Assembly (NCBI GenBank): GCA_039821555.1
Contig: JBCBNX010000005.1
Location: 97,069-161,068 of the forward strand
From: Bacteroidota bacterium
GTDB taxonomy: Bacteria > Bacteroidota > Rhodothermia > Rhodothermales > Rubricoccaceae
DNA length: 64,000 nucleotides
Reading direction: 5' to 3'
Positions 25,816 through 39,490 of the stretch are shown here, piece after piece. The translations under genes and the position numbers were made by a program. The notes under the pieces are model-generated. The model was not told the origin of the DNA, did no database searches, and worked only from the letters and a program-made list of their open reading frames with translations. Position 1 is the stretch's first letter. Each line of letters begins with the position of its first letter.

Positions 25816-26124
25816 TCAGACCTTGATCTCGACGTCGACGCCGCTAGGGAGTTCGAGCTTCATCAGCGCATCCACGGTCTTCGACGAGGTCGAGAGGATG
25901 TCGATGAGACGCTTGTGCGAGCGGTGCTCGAACTGGTCACGGCTCTTCTTGTCGACGTGCGGGCCGCGGAGCACCGTGTAGATCGCTTTCTCGGTCGGGA
26001 GCGGGATCGGGCCGCTCACCACCGCGCCGGTGGACTTCACCGTCTTGATGATCTTCTCGGCGCTCTTGTCGACCAGCGTGTGGTCGTACGACTTGAGCTT
26101 GATTCGGATTTTCTGGCTAGCCAT
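25816..26124 (-). CDS. rpsJ: Ribosomal protein S10
   Basis: S10 of the small-subunit head, also a NusE transcription antitermination factor. The 102-residue protein begins [20 protein letters not shown], with [20 protein letters not shown] and [20 protein letters not shown], ending [11 protein letters not shown]. It follows tuf, separated by a strong hairpin. Confidence 0.98.
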   Translation of the reverse strand: MASQKIRIKLKSYDHTLVDKSAEKIIKTVKSTGAVVSGPIPLPTEKAIYTVLRGPHVDKKSRDQFEHRSHKRLIDILSTSSKTVDALMKLELPSGVDVEIKV

Positions 26125-26164
26125 GTGGCTGTCTCAGGATTGGGTCCGCCGAGCGGACATGACA

Positions 26165-26194
26165 AAGGGGCGGTGAGTTGGGCCACCGCCCCTT
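26165..26194 (-). terminator. Strong hairpin between tuf and rpsJ
   Basis: An 11-bp perfect stem, AAGGGGCGGTG (26165-26175) with CACCGCCCCTT (26184-26194), and an 8-base loop. On the minus strand the stem is followed by TTTGTC. It lies 17 bases past the tuf stop. This is the best terminator candidate inside the superoperon and would divide str (rpsL-tuf) from S10. A small TCCGCCGAGCGGA hairpin lies just beyond. Confidence 0.65.
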
Positions 26195-26210
26195 CGCGTG
26201 TTCAGTTGTC

Positions 26211-27398
<1,188 letters not shown>

Positions 27399-27424
27399 AA
27401 CTGGAGTTGGTTTCGCCCCGAATG

Positions 27425-27458
27425 GGGAGCGTCTGCGTTAGCGGAAGTGGACGCTCCC
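27425..27458. repeat. Hairpin in fusA/tuf gap
   Basis: GGGAGCGTC (27425-27433) and GACGCTCCC (27450-27458) are a perfect 9-bp pair with a 16-base loop, enclosed by CCCC/GGGG runs. It lies between fusA and tuf and could tune the fusA to tuf ratio; that is inference. Confidence 0.55.
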
Positions 27459-27500
27459 GCGCCCGGGGTGGTTGTTCAGGTTGGTGTTTCGCGGTGCCGC

Positions 27501-29597
27501 TTAAGCGACCATCGCGGATTTGGAGGCGACGATCTCTTCAGCGATCGACTTCGGCGTCTCCTCGTAGTGGTCGAACTGCATCGAGTAGAGCGCGCGGCCC
27601 TGGGTGATCGAGCGGAGGTCGGTCGAGTAGCCGAACATCTCACTCAGCGGGACCATCGCCTTGATGACCTGCGCGTCGTTGCGCTGGCCCATCGACTCGA
27701 TGCGGCCACGGCGGGAGTTGAGGTCGCCGATCACATCGCCCATGTACTCTTCGGGCGTAATCACCTCGACGTCCATGTAGGGCTCCATGATGACCGGCTT
27801 CGCACGGCGAGCGGCTTCGCGGAAGGCCATGCGGCCCGCGATCTCAAACGACATCTGGTCGGAGTCCACGTTGTGGTACTTCCCGTCGTAGAGACGTGCC
27901 TTGATGCCTTCGATCGGGTAGCCCGCGAGCGGGCCCTGGTCGAGGGCGCTGGCGATGCCCTTTTCGACGGAAGGAATGAACTCGCGCGGGATGTTGCCGC
28001 CCTTGATCTCGTCGATGAACTCGAAGCCGACGCCGTCGTCGGTCGGGATGAACTCGACCTCGATGTGCGCGAACTGGCCGCGACCGCCGGACTGCTTCTT
28101 GTGCGTGTACTTGTGGTCCACCGACGAGGTGATCGCCTCGCGGTAGGCTACTTGCGGCTTGCCGACGTTGGCCTCGACCTTGAACTCGCGCTTGAGGCGG
28201 TCTACGATGATCTCGAGGTGGAGCTCGCCCATCCCTGCGATGAGGGTCTGGCCAGTCTCCTCGTCCGAGGACACCTTGAAGGTCGGGTCCTCCTCGGCAA
28301 GCTTCTGAAGACCGAGACCGAGCTTGTCGATGTCGGCCTTGGTCTTCGGCTCGATGGCAATGCGGATGACCGGCTCAGGGAAGTCCATCGACTCCAGCAC
28401 GACGAGGTCGTTGGGGTCGCAGAGCGTGTCGCCGGTCTTGGTGTTCTTGAGGCCCACGATGGCGCAGATGTCGCCTGCCTTGACCTGGCTCACATCCTCA
28501 CGCGTGTTGGCGTGCATGAACATGAGGCGGCCAGCGCGCTCCTTCTTCTCGGAGGTCGCGTTGACGAGCGAGTCGCCCTTGTTGAGCGTACCCGAGTAGA
28601 CCCGCGCGAAGGTCAGACGGCCGACGTAGGGGTCGGTCGCGATCTTGAACGCGATGGCGGCCAGCGGGCCGTCGGGGTCGGGGAGACGCGTGACCTCCTC
28701 CTCGCTGCGCGGGCGGTTGCCCGTAAGCGGCGGCACGTCGAGCGGGCTCGGGAGGTAGTCGATGACACCGTCGAGCAGGCGCTGCACGCCCTTGTTCTTG
28801 AAGGCGGAGCCGCAGAAGACCGGTGTAATGTCGATCGACAGCGTGGCCTCACGAACGACGCGCTTGATGTCCTCGGGGGCGATCACCTCGCCTTCGAGGT
28901 ACTGCATCAGCAGGTCGTCGTCGTGCTCGGCAACGGCCTCCAGGAGGTTGATGCGCCACTTGCGGGCGACTGTCTTGAGGTCTTCCGGCACGTCAATCTC
29001 GTCCCAGGTCGCGCCCTGCGTCGAGTCGTCCCAGACGATGGCCTTGTTCTCGATGAGGTCGATGACGCCACGGAACATGTCGCCTTCGCCGATCGGGATC
29101 TGGACCGGGACGGCGTTCGCGCTCAGGCGGTCGTTCATCATCTCGACCGCGTTCGCGAAGTCCGCGCCCGTACGGTCCATCTTGTTGACGAACGCGATGC
29201 GCGGCACATCATACTTGTTCATCTGCCGCCACACCGTCTCCGACTGCGGCTCGACGCCACCCACGGAACAGAACAGCGCAATCGCGCCGTCGAGCACGCG
29301 GAGCGAACGCTCCACCTCCACGGTGAAGTCGACGTGCCCGGGCGTGTCGATGATGTTGATGCGGTGATCCTTCCACTCAGCGGTGGTCGCGGCCGACGTG
29401 ATCGTGATGCCGCGCTCCTTTTCCTGCTCCATCCAGTCCATCGTGGCGCCGCCCTCGTGGACTTCGCCGATGCGGTGGGTGCGCCCGGTGTAGTAGAGGA
29501 TGCGCTCGGTGGTCGTCGTCTTGCCCGCGTCGATGTGGGCCGAGATGCCGATGTTGCGCGTCCGCTCTAGCGAGAATGATTTGCCGGTGAGGCTCAT
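27501..29597 (-). CDS. fusA: Elongation factor G
   Basis: EF-G is the GTPase that drives translocation of tRNA and mRNA. It is 698 residues. Domain I shows AHIDAGKT (20-27), switch [20 protein letters not shown] and [10 protein letters not shown]; domain III-V signatures include [24 protein letters not shown] sequence ([20 protein letters not shown]), [10 protein letters not shown] and the C-terminal [20 protein letters not shown]. It lies between rpsG and tuf. This is the canonical translocation EF-G, not a paralogue lacking the domain IV loop, as far as the eye can tell. Confidence 0.99.
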   Translation of the reverse strand: MSLTGKSFSLERTRNIGISAHIDAGKTTTTERILYYTGRTHRIGEVHEGGATMDWMEQEKERGITITSAATTAEWKDHRINIIDTPGHVDFTVEVERSLRVLDGAIALFCSVGGVEPQSETVWRQMNKYDVPRIAFVNKMDRTGADFANAVEMMNDRLSANAVPVQIPIGEGDMFRGVIDLIENKAIVWDDSTQGATWDEIDVPEDLKTVARKWRINLLEAVAEHDDDLLMQYLEGEVIAPEDIKRVVREATLSIDITPVFCGSAFKNKGVQRLLDGVIDYLPSPLDVPPLTGNRPRSEEEVTRLPDPDGPLAAIAFKIATDPYVGRLTFARVYSGTLNKGDSLVNATSEKKERAGRLMFMHANTREDVSQVKAGDICAIVGLKNTKTGDTLCDPNDLVVLESMDFPEPVIRIAIEPKTKADIDKLGLGLQKLAEEDPTFKVSSDEETGQTLIAGMGELHLEIIVDRLKREFKVEANVGKPQVAYREAITSSVDHKYTHKKQSGGRGQFAHIEVEFIPTDDGVGFEFIDEIKGGNIPREFIPSVEKGIASALDQGPLAGYPIEGIKARLYDGKYHNVDSDQMSFEIAGRMAFREAARRAKPVIMEPYMDVEVITPEEYMGDVIGDLNSRRGRIESMGQRNDAQVIKAMVPLSEMFGYSTDLRSITQGRALYSMQFDHYEETPKSIAEEIVASKSAMVA

Positions 29598-29719
29598 GAC
29601 AGTGTCGTGGTTGGGTGCGGCGGGAGGGCTGCGGTTAGCAGACCTCGTATGCTGAGACCCGGGGTTCGTTCGGGGTCGAACGGGTAAGAAATCGCGAAGG
29701 GCTTGAGCCCAGATCAGGC

Positions 29720-30187
29720 CTAGAAGCGGAAGTGCGAGAACGCCTTGTTGGCCTCGGCCATGCGGTGTGTGTCGTCCTTCTTTTTGACCGCGTTGCCTTC
29801 GCCGCGGCTGGCCGCGAGGATCTCGGCGGCGAGGCGGTTGGTCATGCTCTTGTCGCCGCGGGCGCGGGCGAACTGGATGAGCCAGCGGAAGGCGAGCGAC
29901 GTGCGGCGCTCGGGGCGCACCTCGATCGGCACCTGGTAGGTCGCGCCACCGACGCGGCGGCTGCGGACCTCCACGAGCGGAGCGATGTTGTTGATCGCCT
30001 TGCGGAAGATCTCCACGCCCGGCTCGCCGGTGCGCTCCTCGACGGTGTCAAACGCGCCGTAGACGATTTTCTGGGCAAGGCTCCGCTTGCCGTCACGCAT
30101 GATGGCGGAGATGAACTTGGCGACGGTCACGTCCCCGTAGATCGGATCGGGGACTGGAATCCGCTTTTCGGCTTGCTTTCTACGCAT
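29720..30187 (-). CDS. rpsG: Ribosomal protein S7
   Basis: S7 initiates 30S head assembly and lies at the E site. The 155-residue protein begins [20 protein letters not shown], with [40 protein letters not shown] and the ending [16 protein letters not shown]. The gap to fusA contains GACCC/GGGTC and GTTCG/CGAAC arms. Confidence 0.98.
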   Translation of the reverse strand: MRRKQAEKRIPVPDPIYGDVTVAKFISAIMRDGKRSLAQKIVYGAFDTVEERTGEPGVEIFRKAINNIAPLVEVRSRRVGGATYQVPIEVRPERRTSLAFRWLIQFARARGDKSMTNRLAAEILAASRGEGNAVKKKDDTHRMAEANKAFSHFRF

Positions 30188-30216
30188 AGGAGTTGGCTAT
30201 TGGCTTCCGGCTGTAC

Positions 30217-30248
30217 ACCATCGGTGGCCTTCCCTGAGAACCGATGGT
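30217..30248. repeat. Hairpin in rpsL/rpsG gap
   Basis: ACCATCGGT (30217-30225) and ACCGATGGT (30240-30248) are a perfect 9-bp pair with a 14-base loop. Confidence 0.6.
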
Positions 30249-30266
30249 CGCGAGCTGAGAGCGGAA

Positions 30267-30641
30267 CTACTTCTTCGGCTTCTTGGCACCGTACTTCGAG
30301 CGGCTCTGCTTACGGTCGGCAACGCCGGCCGTGTCGAGCGCGCCACGCACGATGTGGTACTTCACGCCGGGGAGGTCTTTCACACGACCGCCGCGCACGA
30401 GCACGATGGAGTGCTCCTGGAGGTTGTGGCCTTCGCCGGGGATGTAGGCGATCACCTCGATACCGTTCGTGAGGCGAACCTTCGCCACCTTGCGGAGGGC
30501 CGAGTTCGGCTTCTTGGGGGTCGTCGTGTAGACGCGGGTGCAGACGCCGCGCCGCTGCGGGTTGCCCTGGAGGGCCCGCGCGGTCTTCTTCGCCTTCTTT
30601 GGGGTGCGGCCCTTACGGACCAGCTGCTGAATCGTAGGCAC
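30267..30641 (-). CDS. rpsL: Ribosomal protein S12 (GTG start)
   Basis: S12 controls decoding accuracy and is the classic streptomycin target. From the GTG at 30641 the 124-residue protein reads [20 protein letters not shown], then [20 protein letters not shown] with the Lys43-region [49 protein letters not shown] and [20 protein letters not shown]. The Lys residues at the two loop positions are the usual sensitive type. The GTG start is chosen because bacterial S12 starts M-P-T-I-Q-Q; no ATG lies near. No Shine-Dalgarno motif is visible. First gene of the superoperon. Confidence 0.96.
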   Translation of the reverse strand: MPTIQQLVRKGRTPKKAKKTARALQGNPQRRGVCTRVYTTTPKKPNSALRKVAKVRLTNGIEVIAYIPGEGHNLQEHSIVLVRGGRVKDLPGVKYHIVRGALDTAGVADRKQSRSKYGAKKPKK

Positions 30642-30858
30642 GCCGTGCGAGAGGTCAGTTTCTTGGGGGTGCTCCGGGCGAATTCCAGGAGCGAAAGCGG
30701 TCGTCTCGCGAGCAAACTTTGACGCTGAGACAGGAAAGAAAGGTACAGAGCTTGCGATGCGCTGCCAACCAGGATGGTGTGCATAAACCACGAAGGGGGG
30801 CTTTCGGCCTGTATCAGCCCCTTTCATCCATCAACTAGTGATATTCTGGTCTATATCA

Positions 30859-30890
30859 ATTATCACAGCCCTGCATATTTACTCCGCAAA
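30859..30890 (-). promoter_or_regulatory. Candidate promoter of the str/ribosomal superoperon
   Basis: In the 306-base gap upstream of rpsL, an AT-rich patch (about 30835-30890) stands out. Reading on the minus strand, TTTGCG (30885-30890) is followed after 20 bases by GATAAT (30859-30864) preceded by TG. This resembles a -33/-7 or extended -10 promoter but does not match the Bacteroidota TAnnTTTG consensus exactly. The leader to the GTG start would be over 200 bases. I see nothing else definite between 30642 and 30858. Confidence 0.35.
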
Positions 30891-30891
30891 C

Positions 30892-30926
30892 GAGCCGCCC
30901 CACCCTCGGTTCGGGTGAAGCGGCTC
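30892..30926 (-). terminator. Terminator downstream of the secreted Cys-rich protein gene
   Basis: GAGCCGC (30892-30898) with GCGGCTC (30920-30926) is perfect, and the inner CACCC (30901-30905) / GGGTG (30913-30917) is perfect too. On the minus strand the stem is followed by GTTTG. It lies 21 bases past the stop and directly upstream of the candidate rpsL promoter, insulating the superoperon. Confidence 0.6.
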
Positions 30927-30947
30927 TGGCGCCAGACATCAGTGCGC

Positions 30948-31571
30948 TCAGATGCCGAACAAGACCATGCGTCCGTCCGACTCGAAGCCCTCCGTTTCAG
31001 GGAACGGGTCGGGATCACTGCATTCGCACGTCCATGGATCGCAAATTTCCATGCACCCCGCACACGAGCAGTCATCGTCGTCCTCAGGAGGATCGTCGGC
31101 AGGCGGGTCACCCTTCGGCGGATCGTCGGCGGGCGGGTCGTCCGTGCCGCTCAGCGGCATCAAAAAGCCGTGTGTGGTCCCCCTGCTCCGCACCAGGAAC
31201 TCACGCAGGTACTCCGGTGCCGGGACGAGACCCTCGCCGACGAAAGGAAACTCTCCTCCCTCGGCGGTAATGAGCCGGTCGGCGAGGCTGTAGCGACTCA
31301 GCCCTGGCGTGCTGCGAGGAGCGGTAAAGAACACGGCCTCGAGATCACGGGTCCACTCAGCGCGAGCACCACGCTCTACTGGCGTGATCGTGACGCGGGC
31401 TCGACGCAGCGCACCCGACCTGGATAGATACTCCACGCGAACCGTGTGGGTACTCTTAACGATCGTGACCGAGGCAGTTGGCTCTGAGGACAACTCGGCC
31501 GTGGAAGGGGCCGAGGCGAACGCAGTGAGGGTGCACAGGAGCACCCCACCGAAGAGGAAGCGAGCGAGCAT
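30948..31571 (-). CDS. Secreted protein with acidic Pro/Asp repeats and Cys-rich tail
   Basis: A 207-residue protein that I do not recognise. A signal peptide (MLARFLFGGVLLCTLTAFAS) precedes a ~115-residue region with beta-strand character (SVTIVKSTHTVRVEYLSRSG, ARVTITPVERGARAEWTRDL). Residues 144-167 are DDPP-type repeats (DDPPADDPPKGDPPADDPPE), followed by six cysteines at 168, 170, 173, 177, 182 and 184 (CSCAGCMEICDPWTCEC). This may be a spacer plus disulfide- or metal-binding module; that is inference. It lies downstream of ftsH on the same strand and its start codon abuts a strong hairpin. Confidence 0.8.
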   Translation of the reverse strand: MLARFLFGGVLLCTLTAFASAPSTAELSSEPTASVTIVKSTHTVRVEYLSRSGALRRARVTITPVERGARAEWTRDLEAVFFTAPRSTPGLSRYSLADRLITAEGGEFPFVGEGLVPAPEYLREFLVRSRGTTHGFLMPLSGTDDPPADDPPKGDPPADDPPEDDDDCSCAGCMEICDPWTCECSDPDPFPETEGFESDGRMVLFGI

Positions 31572-31573
31572 GA

Positions 31574-31650
31574 CAGAAGGGAGGTTGGTAGTACGGATTC
31601 AGCGCCTCGCGGAGCGACGCCCTTATCTCCGTACGCGCACCTCCCTTCTG
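31574..31650 (-). promoter_or_regulatory. Hairpin abutting a start codon, upstream arm Shine-Dalgarno-like
   Basis: A perfect 12-bp stem, CAGAAGGGAGGT (31639-31650 as its complement) with ACCTCCCTTCTG (complement of 31574-31585), is continued inside by 7 bp (31591-31597 with 31628-31634). The 5' arm on the mRNA reads CAGAAGGGAGGT and the 3' arm ends two bases before the ATG at 31571. It may be the ftsH terminator, or a structure that hides the start of the next gene. Confidence 0.6.
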
Positions 31651-31667
31651 GTGCAGGTCACCCGTGC

Positions 31668-33761
<2,094 letters not shown>

Positions 33762-33947
33762 AGAGTAGGCTAGACCAAGCGGCGGAGGGGTGCCGTCGTT
33801 CGTGAGCGGTGTCAGCGGGCGCGTGCCCGCGCGGCCCATCGAGGGCAGGAGCCCCTGAAAACAGACAGAAGGGCGACGCGCTACGCCGCCCATGGTGGTG
33901 GAGCCGTACCGTTCGGCTGGCGGCTTGGTTCCACCGTCCGCCGCATG

Positions 33948-36836
33948 CTAGCCGCCATCCGGTACGAACTGGAGCGGACCGCTCGGTGTGGAGCGCAGGT
34001 CGGCCCCCTGCAACACAATCCGCACGCCCTGCAGTTCGATCTGGTAGGGCAGGGTTTCCTCGCCGTCGAGCAGCGTGCGGACGGCGGGCTCCATGCGGGC
34101 GGCCTGCTGCGGCTGGCGGAACTGCCCGACCGCGACCAGGAAGCGAACCTCGCCGTCGCGGTCGTCGCGGAGGAGCGCGCTCTGGTAGCCACGTTCTGCC
34201 AGTTGGCTCAGGATCGCCTCGCCCTCGTCGCGCTGCTCACGCGTGGCGACGATCCAGGTGGTCGTGCCTCGGCGAGGCAGGATTCGTGCCCGGCTTCGTA
34301 GCGCTCGGTCGTTGACGGGCGCGCGGGCACCGGGAGACTGTGGAGTCGGTGCGGTCTCCTGCTGCGCGGCCACCGGCTCCCCGGTCTCGTCTGCGTCCCC
34401 CTCCTCTTCCACACTGGTGCTATCCACGCCCGTGCTGTCTACGCCCGTGCTGTCAGCGCCGGGAAGGTCGTCGAAGACCGGTAGCGCGAGGCTGTCGGGC
34501 GCGAGGTCGTCCAGGTCAAAGTCGAAGGCGAGGGTATCGGGGACGGGGCGGTTCTCTTCGAGGGTCGTGCGCAGCACCTCCGCGCGGCTTGCGAACGGCG
34601 TCCCGGCGTAGCGCTCGCTGACCTGGCCATAGAGCCCGCTCAGGTCGAGCGAGTCGGCCTCGGGGAGCGGCGCGTAGAGGTCGACGGAGCCCGTGATTGC
34701 CCACTCGGCGTAGACATGTCCGGCTGCGAGGAGCGCGCGCGGGGCCACGTCGCTCTCGGGGTAGCGCTCGTGGACCGTGAGCAAGTCGGAGAACGCCTGG
34801 TCGTAGTCCCCGCGCTGCCACGTCGCATAGGCGAGGGCATAGTCTGTTTCCGCTTGGTCCTGCGCAAGCTCGGTGCGCTCGGCACGCGCGAGGCCGAGGC
34901 GCGTCCGTGCCTGGTCGGCCAGATCAGAGTCGGGATACGTGTCGATGACGTAGCGGTACCAGCGCTCCGCTTCAGCGCCCTCGCCGAGGGCCCGCTCGAC
35001 CTCAGCGAGGGCATAGTAGGCACGCTCAGCCACAGAAGGGTCGGCGGCCTCGTCCACGACTTGACGATAGACGACGGCGGCCGAGTCGGGGCGCCCCAGC
35101 GCGAGGAAGAGCGCCGTGCCCATCTCGTAGAGCGACGCAGCACGTTCGGCGCGCATGGTGGCCTGGGCGTCCGCGGTGCGCGGTATATCGGTCACGTCCA
35201 CACCCAGCGCCTGATCGGTTGGCAAGAACGCATCTACCTCGATGTCTTGCCCTAGCTCACCCTCGGCTACAACCAAGTTGATCGCGTCGCGTCGCCGCCA
35301 GTTGGGCACGAGTTGGCGCTCGCCCCATCGGGCCTGGAACGCGGCGAGCGCTTCGAGCACCCGCGAAGGGTTGCGGTACGAGAGGAAACCGAAGTCACCG
35401 CCGGAGCCCTGTCCAGACGTTGCGGTGAGCGGGCCGCCCGTGTCCGTCGGCTGCCGACCGAGGCCTCCGCGCGACGCGTTGAACCCTTGCGCGCGTCGCA
35501 GGCGCTCCTGCTCGGCGGCCTCCTCGGCGGCGGCGAGCTGCCGGGCCTCCTGGATCGCGAAGATGCGCGCCCGGAAGGCGGCGTCGTCGAGGCTGCCCAG
35601 TTCCAGCAGCGAGTCGTAGCGCGCCACGCGCCCGGCGGCGTCGGCGAAACCGGTGTACACCTCCGCCTCCTCGTCGATGTCCAGCATCGCCTGCCCGGTC
35701 ATCTCGGAGCGTCGGCCCGTGGGGTTGCGCAGGGCCGTGGCCGCGCTGTCGAGGTAGGCGGCCGCGAGGCTGAAGTCTTCGAAGCCGTCCCGGTAGACAC
35801 CGCCAAGGCGGTAGAGCGCCTGCCCGCGCATCTGCCCGACGTTCTGGCCCTCGTCGTCGTAGAGGAGTTGCACGAGCACGTCGCGCGCCTCCTGCGGGCG
35901 CCCAGCCCTCGTGAGCACGCGCGCCTCGATCACCTGGAGTTCAGCGAGGTTCGAGAAGTTGTTGTCGTCGCGCTGCATCCGCCGGACGAGGTCGAGCGCC
36001 TGCCCGGGCTGGTCTGCGTAGAGGCCGAGCACGAGCACGCGGTTGACGGCGGCGGCGTAACGTAGTTCGTAGAGCGGGCGGTAGCGGCGGACCTCGTCGT
36101 AGGCCTCGGCGGCTTCGGGGTAGCGCTCCAGCTTCTCGTAGACCTGTCCGAGCAGGAACTGCGCGCGCGCCGCGATGTCGCCGTCGTCCACACGCGCGAC
36201 GCCTTCCACGAGGGCCGACGCGGCATCGACCCAGCGTTCGTCCTGCACGTAGAGCTGTGCGAGTGCCAGCTGCATGAGCGAGGTCCAGCGTGCACGTGCG
36301 CCTTCCCGGATGATGCTTTCGCGGAGCAGGTCTTCGGCCTGGGTGCTCTCGCCGTTGGCCGCGAGGGCGCGACCGAACCAGAGCCGCGCCTCGTCCTCCT
36401 CGCGTCCGCGGTCTTGCTCCTGCGCGACCCGGATGGCCTCGCGTAGGTTCAGCTTAGCCCCCTCGAAGTTGCTCTGGTAGAAGTAGGACTTCCCGATCAG
36501 GAGCAGCGCATCGGCGGTGTACTTCGTGTCGGGGTTCTCGCGGAGCAGGTCCCCGAGGCGTTGGATGACGCCGTCCTGGAACGGCCCACCGCTGCTGCTA
36601 GCCCGGCGCTCGTCGGTGCGCGGGAGCACCTGGAGGTAGCGAGTCCGGTCGACCGGGTCGTCCTCGCGAACGATTTGCTCCTCAGCTTCGTCGAAGGCCT
36701 GCCGTGCGTTGTAGACCGCGTTGAAGTACGCCTGGAAGTTGTCGTAGCGGCTGCCGAAGATCCGGGCACACCCGGGAAGCAGCGCTCCAGCGAGGAGCAC
36801 CACCATGCAGGTGAGCAGCAACGCACGTCGGGTCAC
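33948..36836 (-). CDS. TPR lipoprotein with C-terminal SPOR-like domain
   Basis: A 962-residue lipoprotein (hydrophobic run, then LLPGC with Cys23). It starts the mature part with SRYDNFQAYFNAVYNARQAF, reminiscent of the beginning of PorW/SprE-type TPR lipoproteins of the T9SS. Many TPR-type helix pairs follow (YTADALLLIGKSYFYQSNFE, KLERYPEAAEAYDEVRRYRP, WQRGDYDQAFSDLLTVHERY). A Thr/Ser/Asp-rich linker with STGVDSTGVDST leads to a C-terminal module (IVATREQRDEGEAILSQLAE, RFLVAVGQFRQPQQAARMEP) that resembles the SPOR peptidoglycan-binding fold. This suggests an envelope scaffold. The PorW analogy is a guess; the T9SS cargo gene at 40489 makes it plausible. Confidence 0.75.
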   Translation of the reverse strand: MTRRALLLTCMVVLLAGALLPGCARIFGSRYDNFQAYFNAVYNARQAFDEAEEQIVREDDPVDRTRYLQVLPRTDERRASSSGGPFQDGVIQRLGDLLRENPDTKYTADALLLIGKSYFYQSNFEGAKLNLREAIRVAQEQDRGREEDEARLWFGRALAANGESTQAEDLLRESIIREGARARWTSLMQLALAQLYVQDERWVDAASALVEGVARVDDGDIAARAQFLLGQVYEKLERYPEAAEAYDEVRRYRPLYELRYAAAVNRVLVLGLYADQPGQALDLVRRMQRDDNNFSNLAELQVIEARVLTRAGRPQEARDVLVQLLYDDEGQNVGQMRGQALYRLGGVYRDGFEDFSLAAAYLDSAATALRNPTGRRSEMTGQAMLDIDEEAEVYTGFADAAGRVARYDSLLELGSLDDAAFRARIFAIQEARQLAAAEEAAEQERLRRAQGFNASRGGLGRQPTDTGGPLTATSGQGSGGDFGFLSYRNPSRVLEALAAFQARWGERQLVPNWRRRDAINLVVAEGELGQDIEVDAFLPTDQALGVDVTDIPRTADAQATMRAERAASLYEMGTALFLALGRPDSAAVVYRQVVDEAADPSVAERAYYALAEVERALGEGAEAERWYRYVIDTYPDSDLADQARTRLGLARAERTELAQDQAETDYALAYATWQRGDYDQAFSDLLTVHERYPESDVAPRALLAAGHVYAEWAITGSVDLYAPLPEADSLDLSGLYGQVSERYAGTPFASRAEVLRTTLEENRPVPDTLAFDFDLDDLAPDSLALPVFDDLPGADSTGVDSTGVDSTSVEEEGDADETGEPVAAQQETAPTPQSPGARAPVNDRALRSRARILPRRGTTTWIVATREQRDEGEAILSQLAERGYQSALLRDDRDGEVRFLVAVGQFRQPQQAARMEPAVRTLLDGEETLPYQIELQGVRIVLQGADLRSTPSGPLQFVPDGG

Positions 36837-36874
36837 GGGAGGAGCAGTCGGGTCAGGGGAGCAGACGTAGCGAA

Positions 36875-36952
36875 GCGGTCAGCAGCACAGCGGGCTAGGC
36901 GAGGGACACCGGTAACGCCGTGATGATACGAATTCGTTCGCGCGCTGACCGC
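36875..36952. repeat. Inverted repeat between TPR lipoprotein and pyk genes
   Basis: GCGGTCAGC (36875-36883) and GCTGACCGC (36944-36952) are a perfect 9-bp pair, 60 bases apart, with CGAATTCG inside. It lies between pyk (upstream) and the TPR gene start. Confidence 0.45.
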
Positions 36953-36999
36953 CTACGCGCGTCGTTTTACCCCGCCGTCCGTCTCCGCTCTAGGCTTTG

Positions 37000-38424
<1,425 letters not shown>

Positions 38425-38525
38425 AGGGGTGGGGCAGCGTAAGGGGAGAGGTGGAAGCGCTTAGCCTCTCAAGATACGCCGGGCGTCTGTCACCCCGATG
38501 TGATCGTTTGGGCACCTCGCCGACG

Positions 38526-39293
38526 CTACTCTGCCCGCTCGCTTGGCGGAACAGGCACGTCCGCGTTGTTGGGGTCGCTCGTCGCCTGGTACCACGCGAA
38601 GGCATAGTGGGCCAGTTCGGTCGCGTTCTGCAGGTCGAGCTTGCGCTTGATGTTGGCGCGGTACGACTCGATCGTCTTGATGCTGAGCGTGAGTTGCTCG
38701 GCGATGTCGCGGGTGCGCACCCCCTGCCCGATGAGTTGGAGAACTTCGAGCTCGCGGTCCGAGAGCACCTCGGCGGGGTTGGTGCTGGCCTCGGCCCGGC
38801 CCTCGACCGCGCGGCGGAGCAGGTCGTCGGAGAGCTCCTCGCTGAGGTAGAGATCGCCTTCGAGAACGCGTCGGATGGCCTCGATGACTACGTCGGGAGC
38901 CCGCTGCTTCATGACGTAGCCCTGCGCCCCGGCGCGTAGCGCGCGCTCGGCATAGAACCGTTCGTGGTGCATCGAGAGCACTAGCACGAGCAGGCCTTCG
39001 TGCTGCGAGCGGATCTGACGCACCAGTTCCAGCCCGCTGACGCCTTCCAGGGTGATGTCAACCACCGCGAGGTCGAAGGTCTGCTCCTCCAGCAAGGCCA
39101 GCGCTTCTTCGGCACTCGACGCCTCGCCTGTGACTACGAGGTCGGTTTCCAGGTTGACAAGGCGCATGAGCCCTTGCCGAACAACGGGGTGGTCATCAAC
39201 GAGCATCACGTGACGCGCCGCCGAGGCTGTGCCATTGGAAGCGGCCCCGCCGGAAGCGGAGCTGCGGCTGGAGGAGTGCGTACCGTCGCGCAT
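38526..39293 (-). CDS. NarL/FixJ-type response regulator
   Basis: A two-component transcription regulator of 255 residues. A low-complexity N-terminus (Ser/Gly/Ala, about 26 residues) precedes a receiver domain: acidic pair D33/D34 (VMLVDDHP), phospho-acceptor Asp79 (DLAVVDITLEG), conserved Lys129 (GYVMKQRAP). The C-terminal LuxR-type HTH reads LSDRELEVLQLIGQGVRTRD, IAEQLTLSIKTIESYRANIK. The ATG at 39293 is accepted, but a start nearer MLVDDHP (Met30) would fit the family better. No histidine kinase is adjacent, so it is an orphan here. The 200-base region upstream is AT-richer at 39400-39460 and probably holds its promoter. Confidence 0.93.
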   Translation of the reverse strand: MRDGTHSSSRSSASGGAASNGTASAARHVMLVDDHPVVRQGLMRLVNLETDLVVTGEASSAEEALALLEEQTFDLAVVDITLEGVSGLELVRQIRSQHEGLLVLVLSMHHERFYAERALRAGAQGYVMKQRAPDVVIEAIRRVLEGDLYLSEELSDDLLRRAVEGRAEASTNPAEVLSDRELEVLQLIGQGVRTRDIAEQLTLSIKTIESYRANIKRKLDLQNATELAHYAFAWYQATSDPNNADVPVPPSERAE

Positions 39294-39490
39294 GGAGTAA
39301 GGAGACTAGGAAGAAGAGGAGGCCAAGCAATGCGGTCACGCCCCTCGGCGCGGCCGTAGCTCATGTAGCGCCGGCTTAAAGTCACAAAGTAGCCCTCGGT
39401 TTCGCACATATAATGGAATCCCTGGGCTTTCGGTAGTCATTTTCTACCCCCAGCCTATATCCCGGGGCCGGCAGTCTAGAGGGGTGGGCC

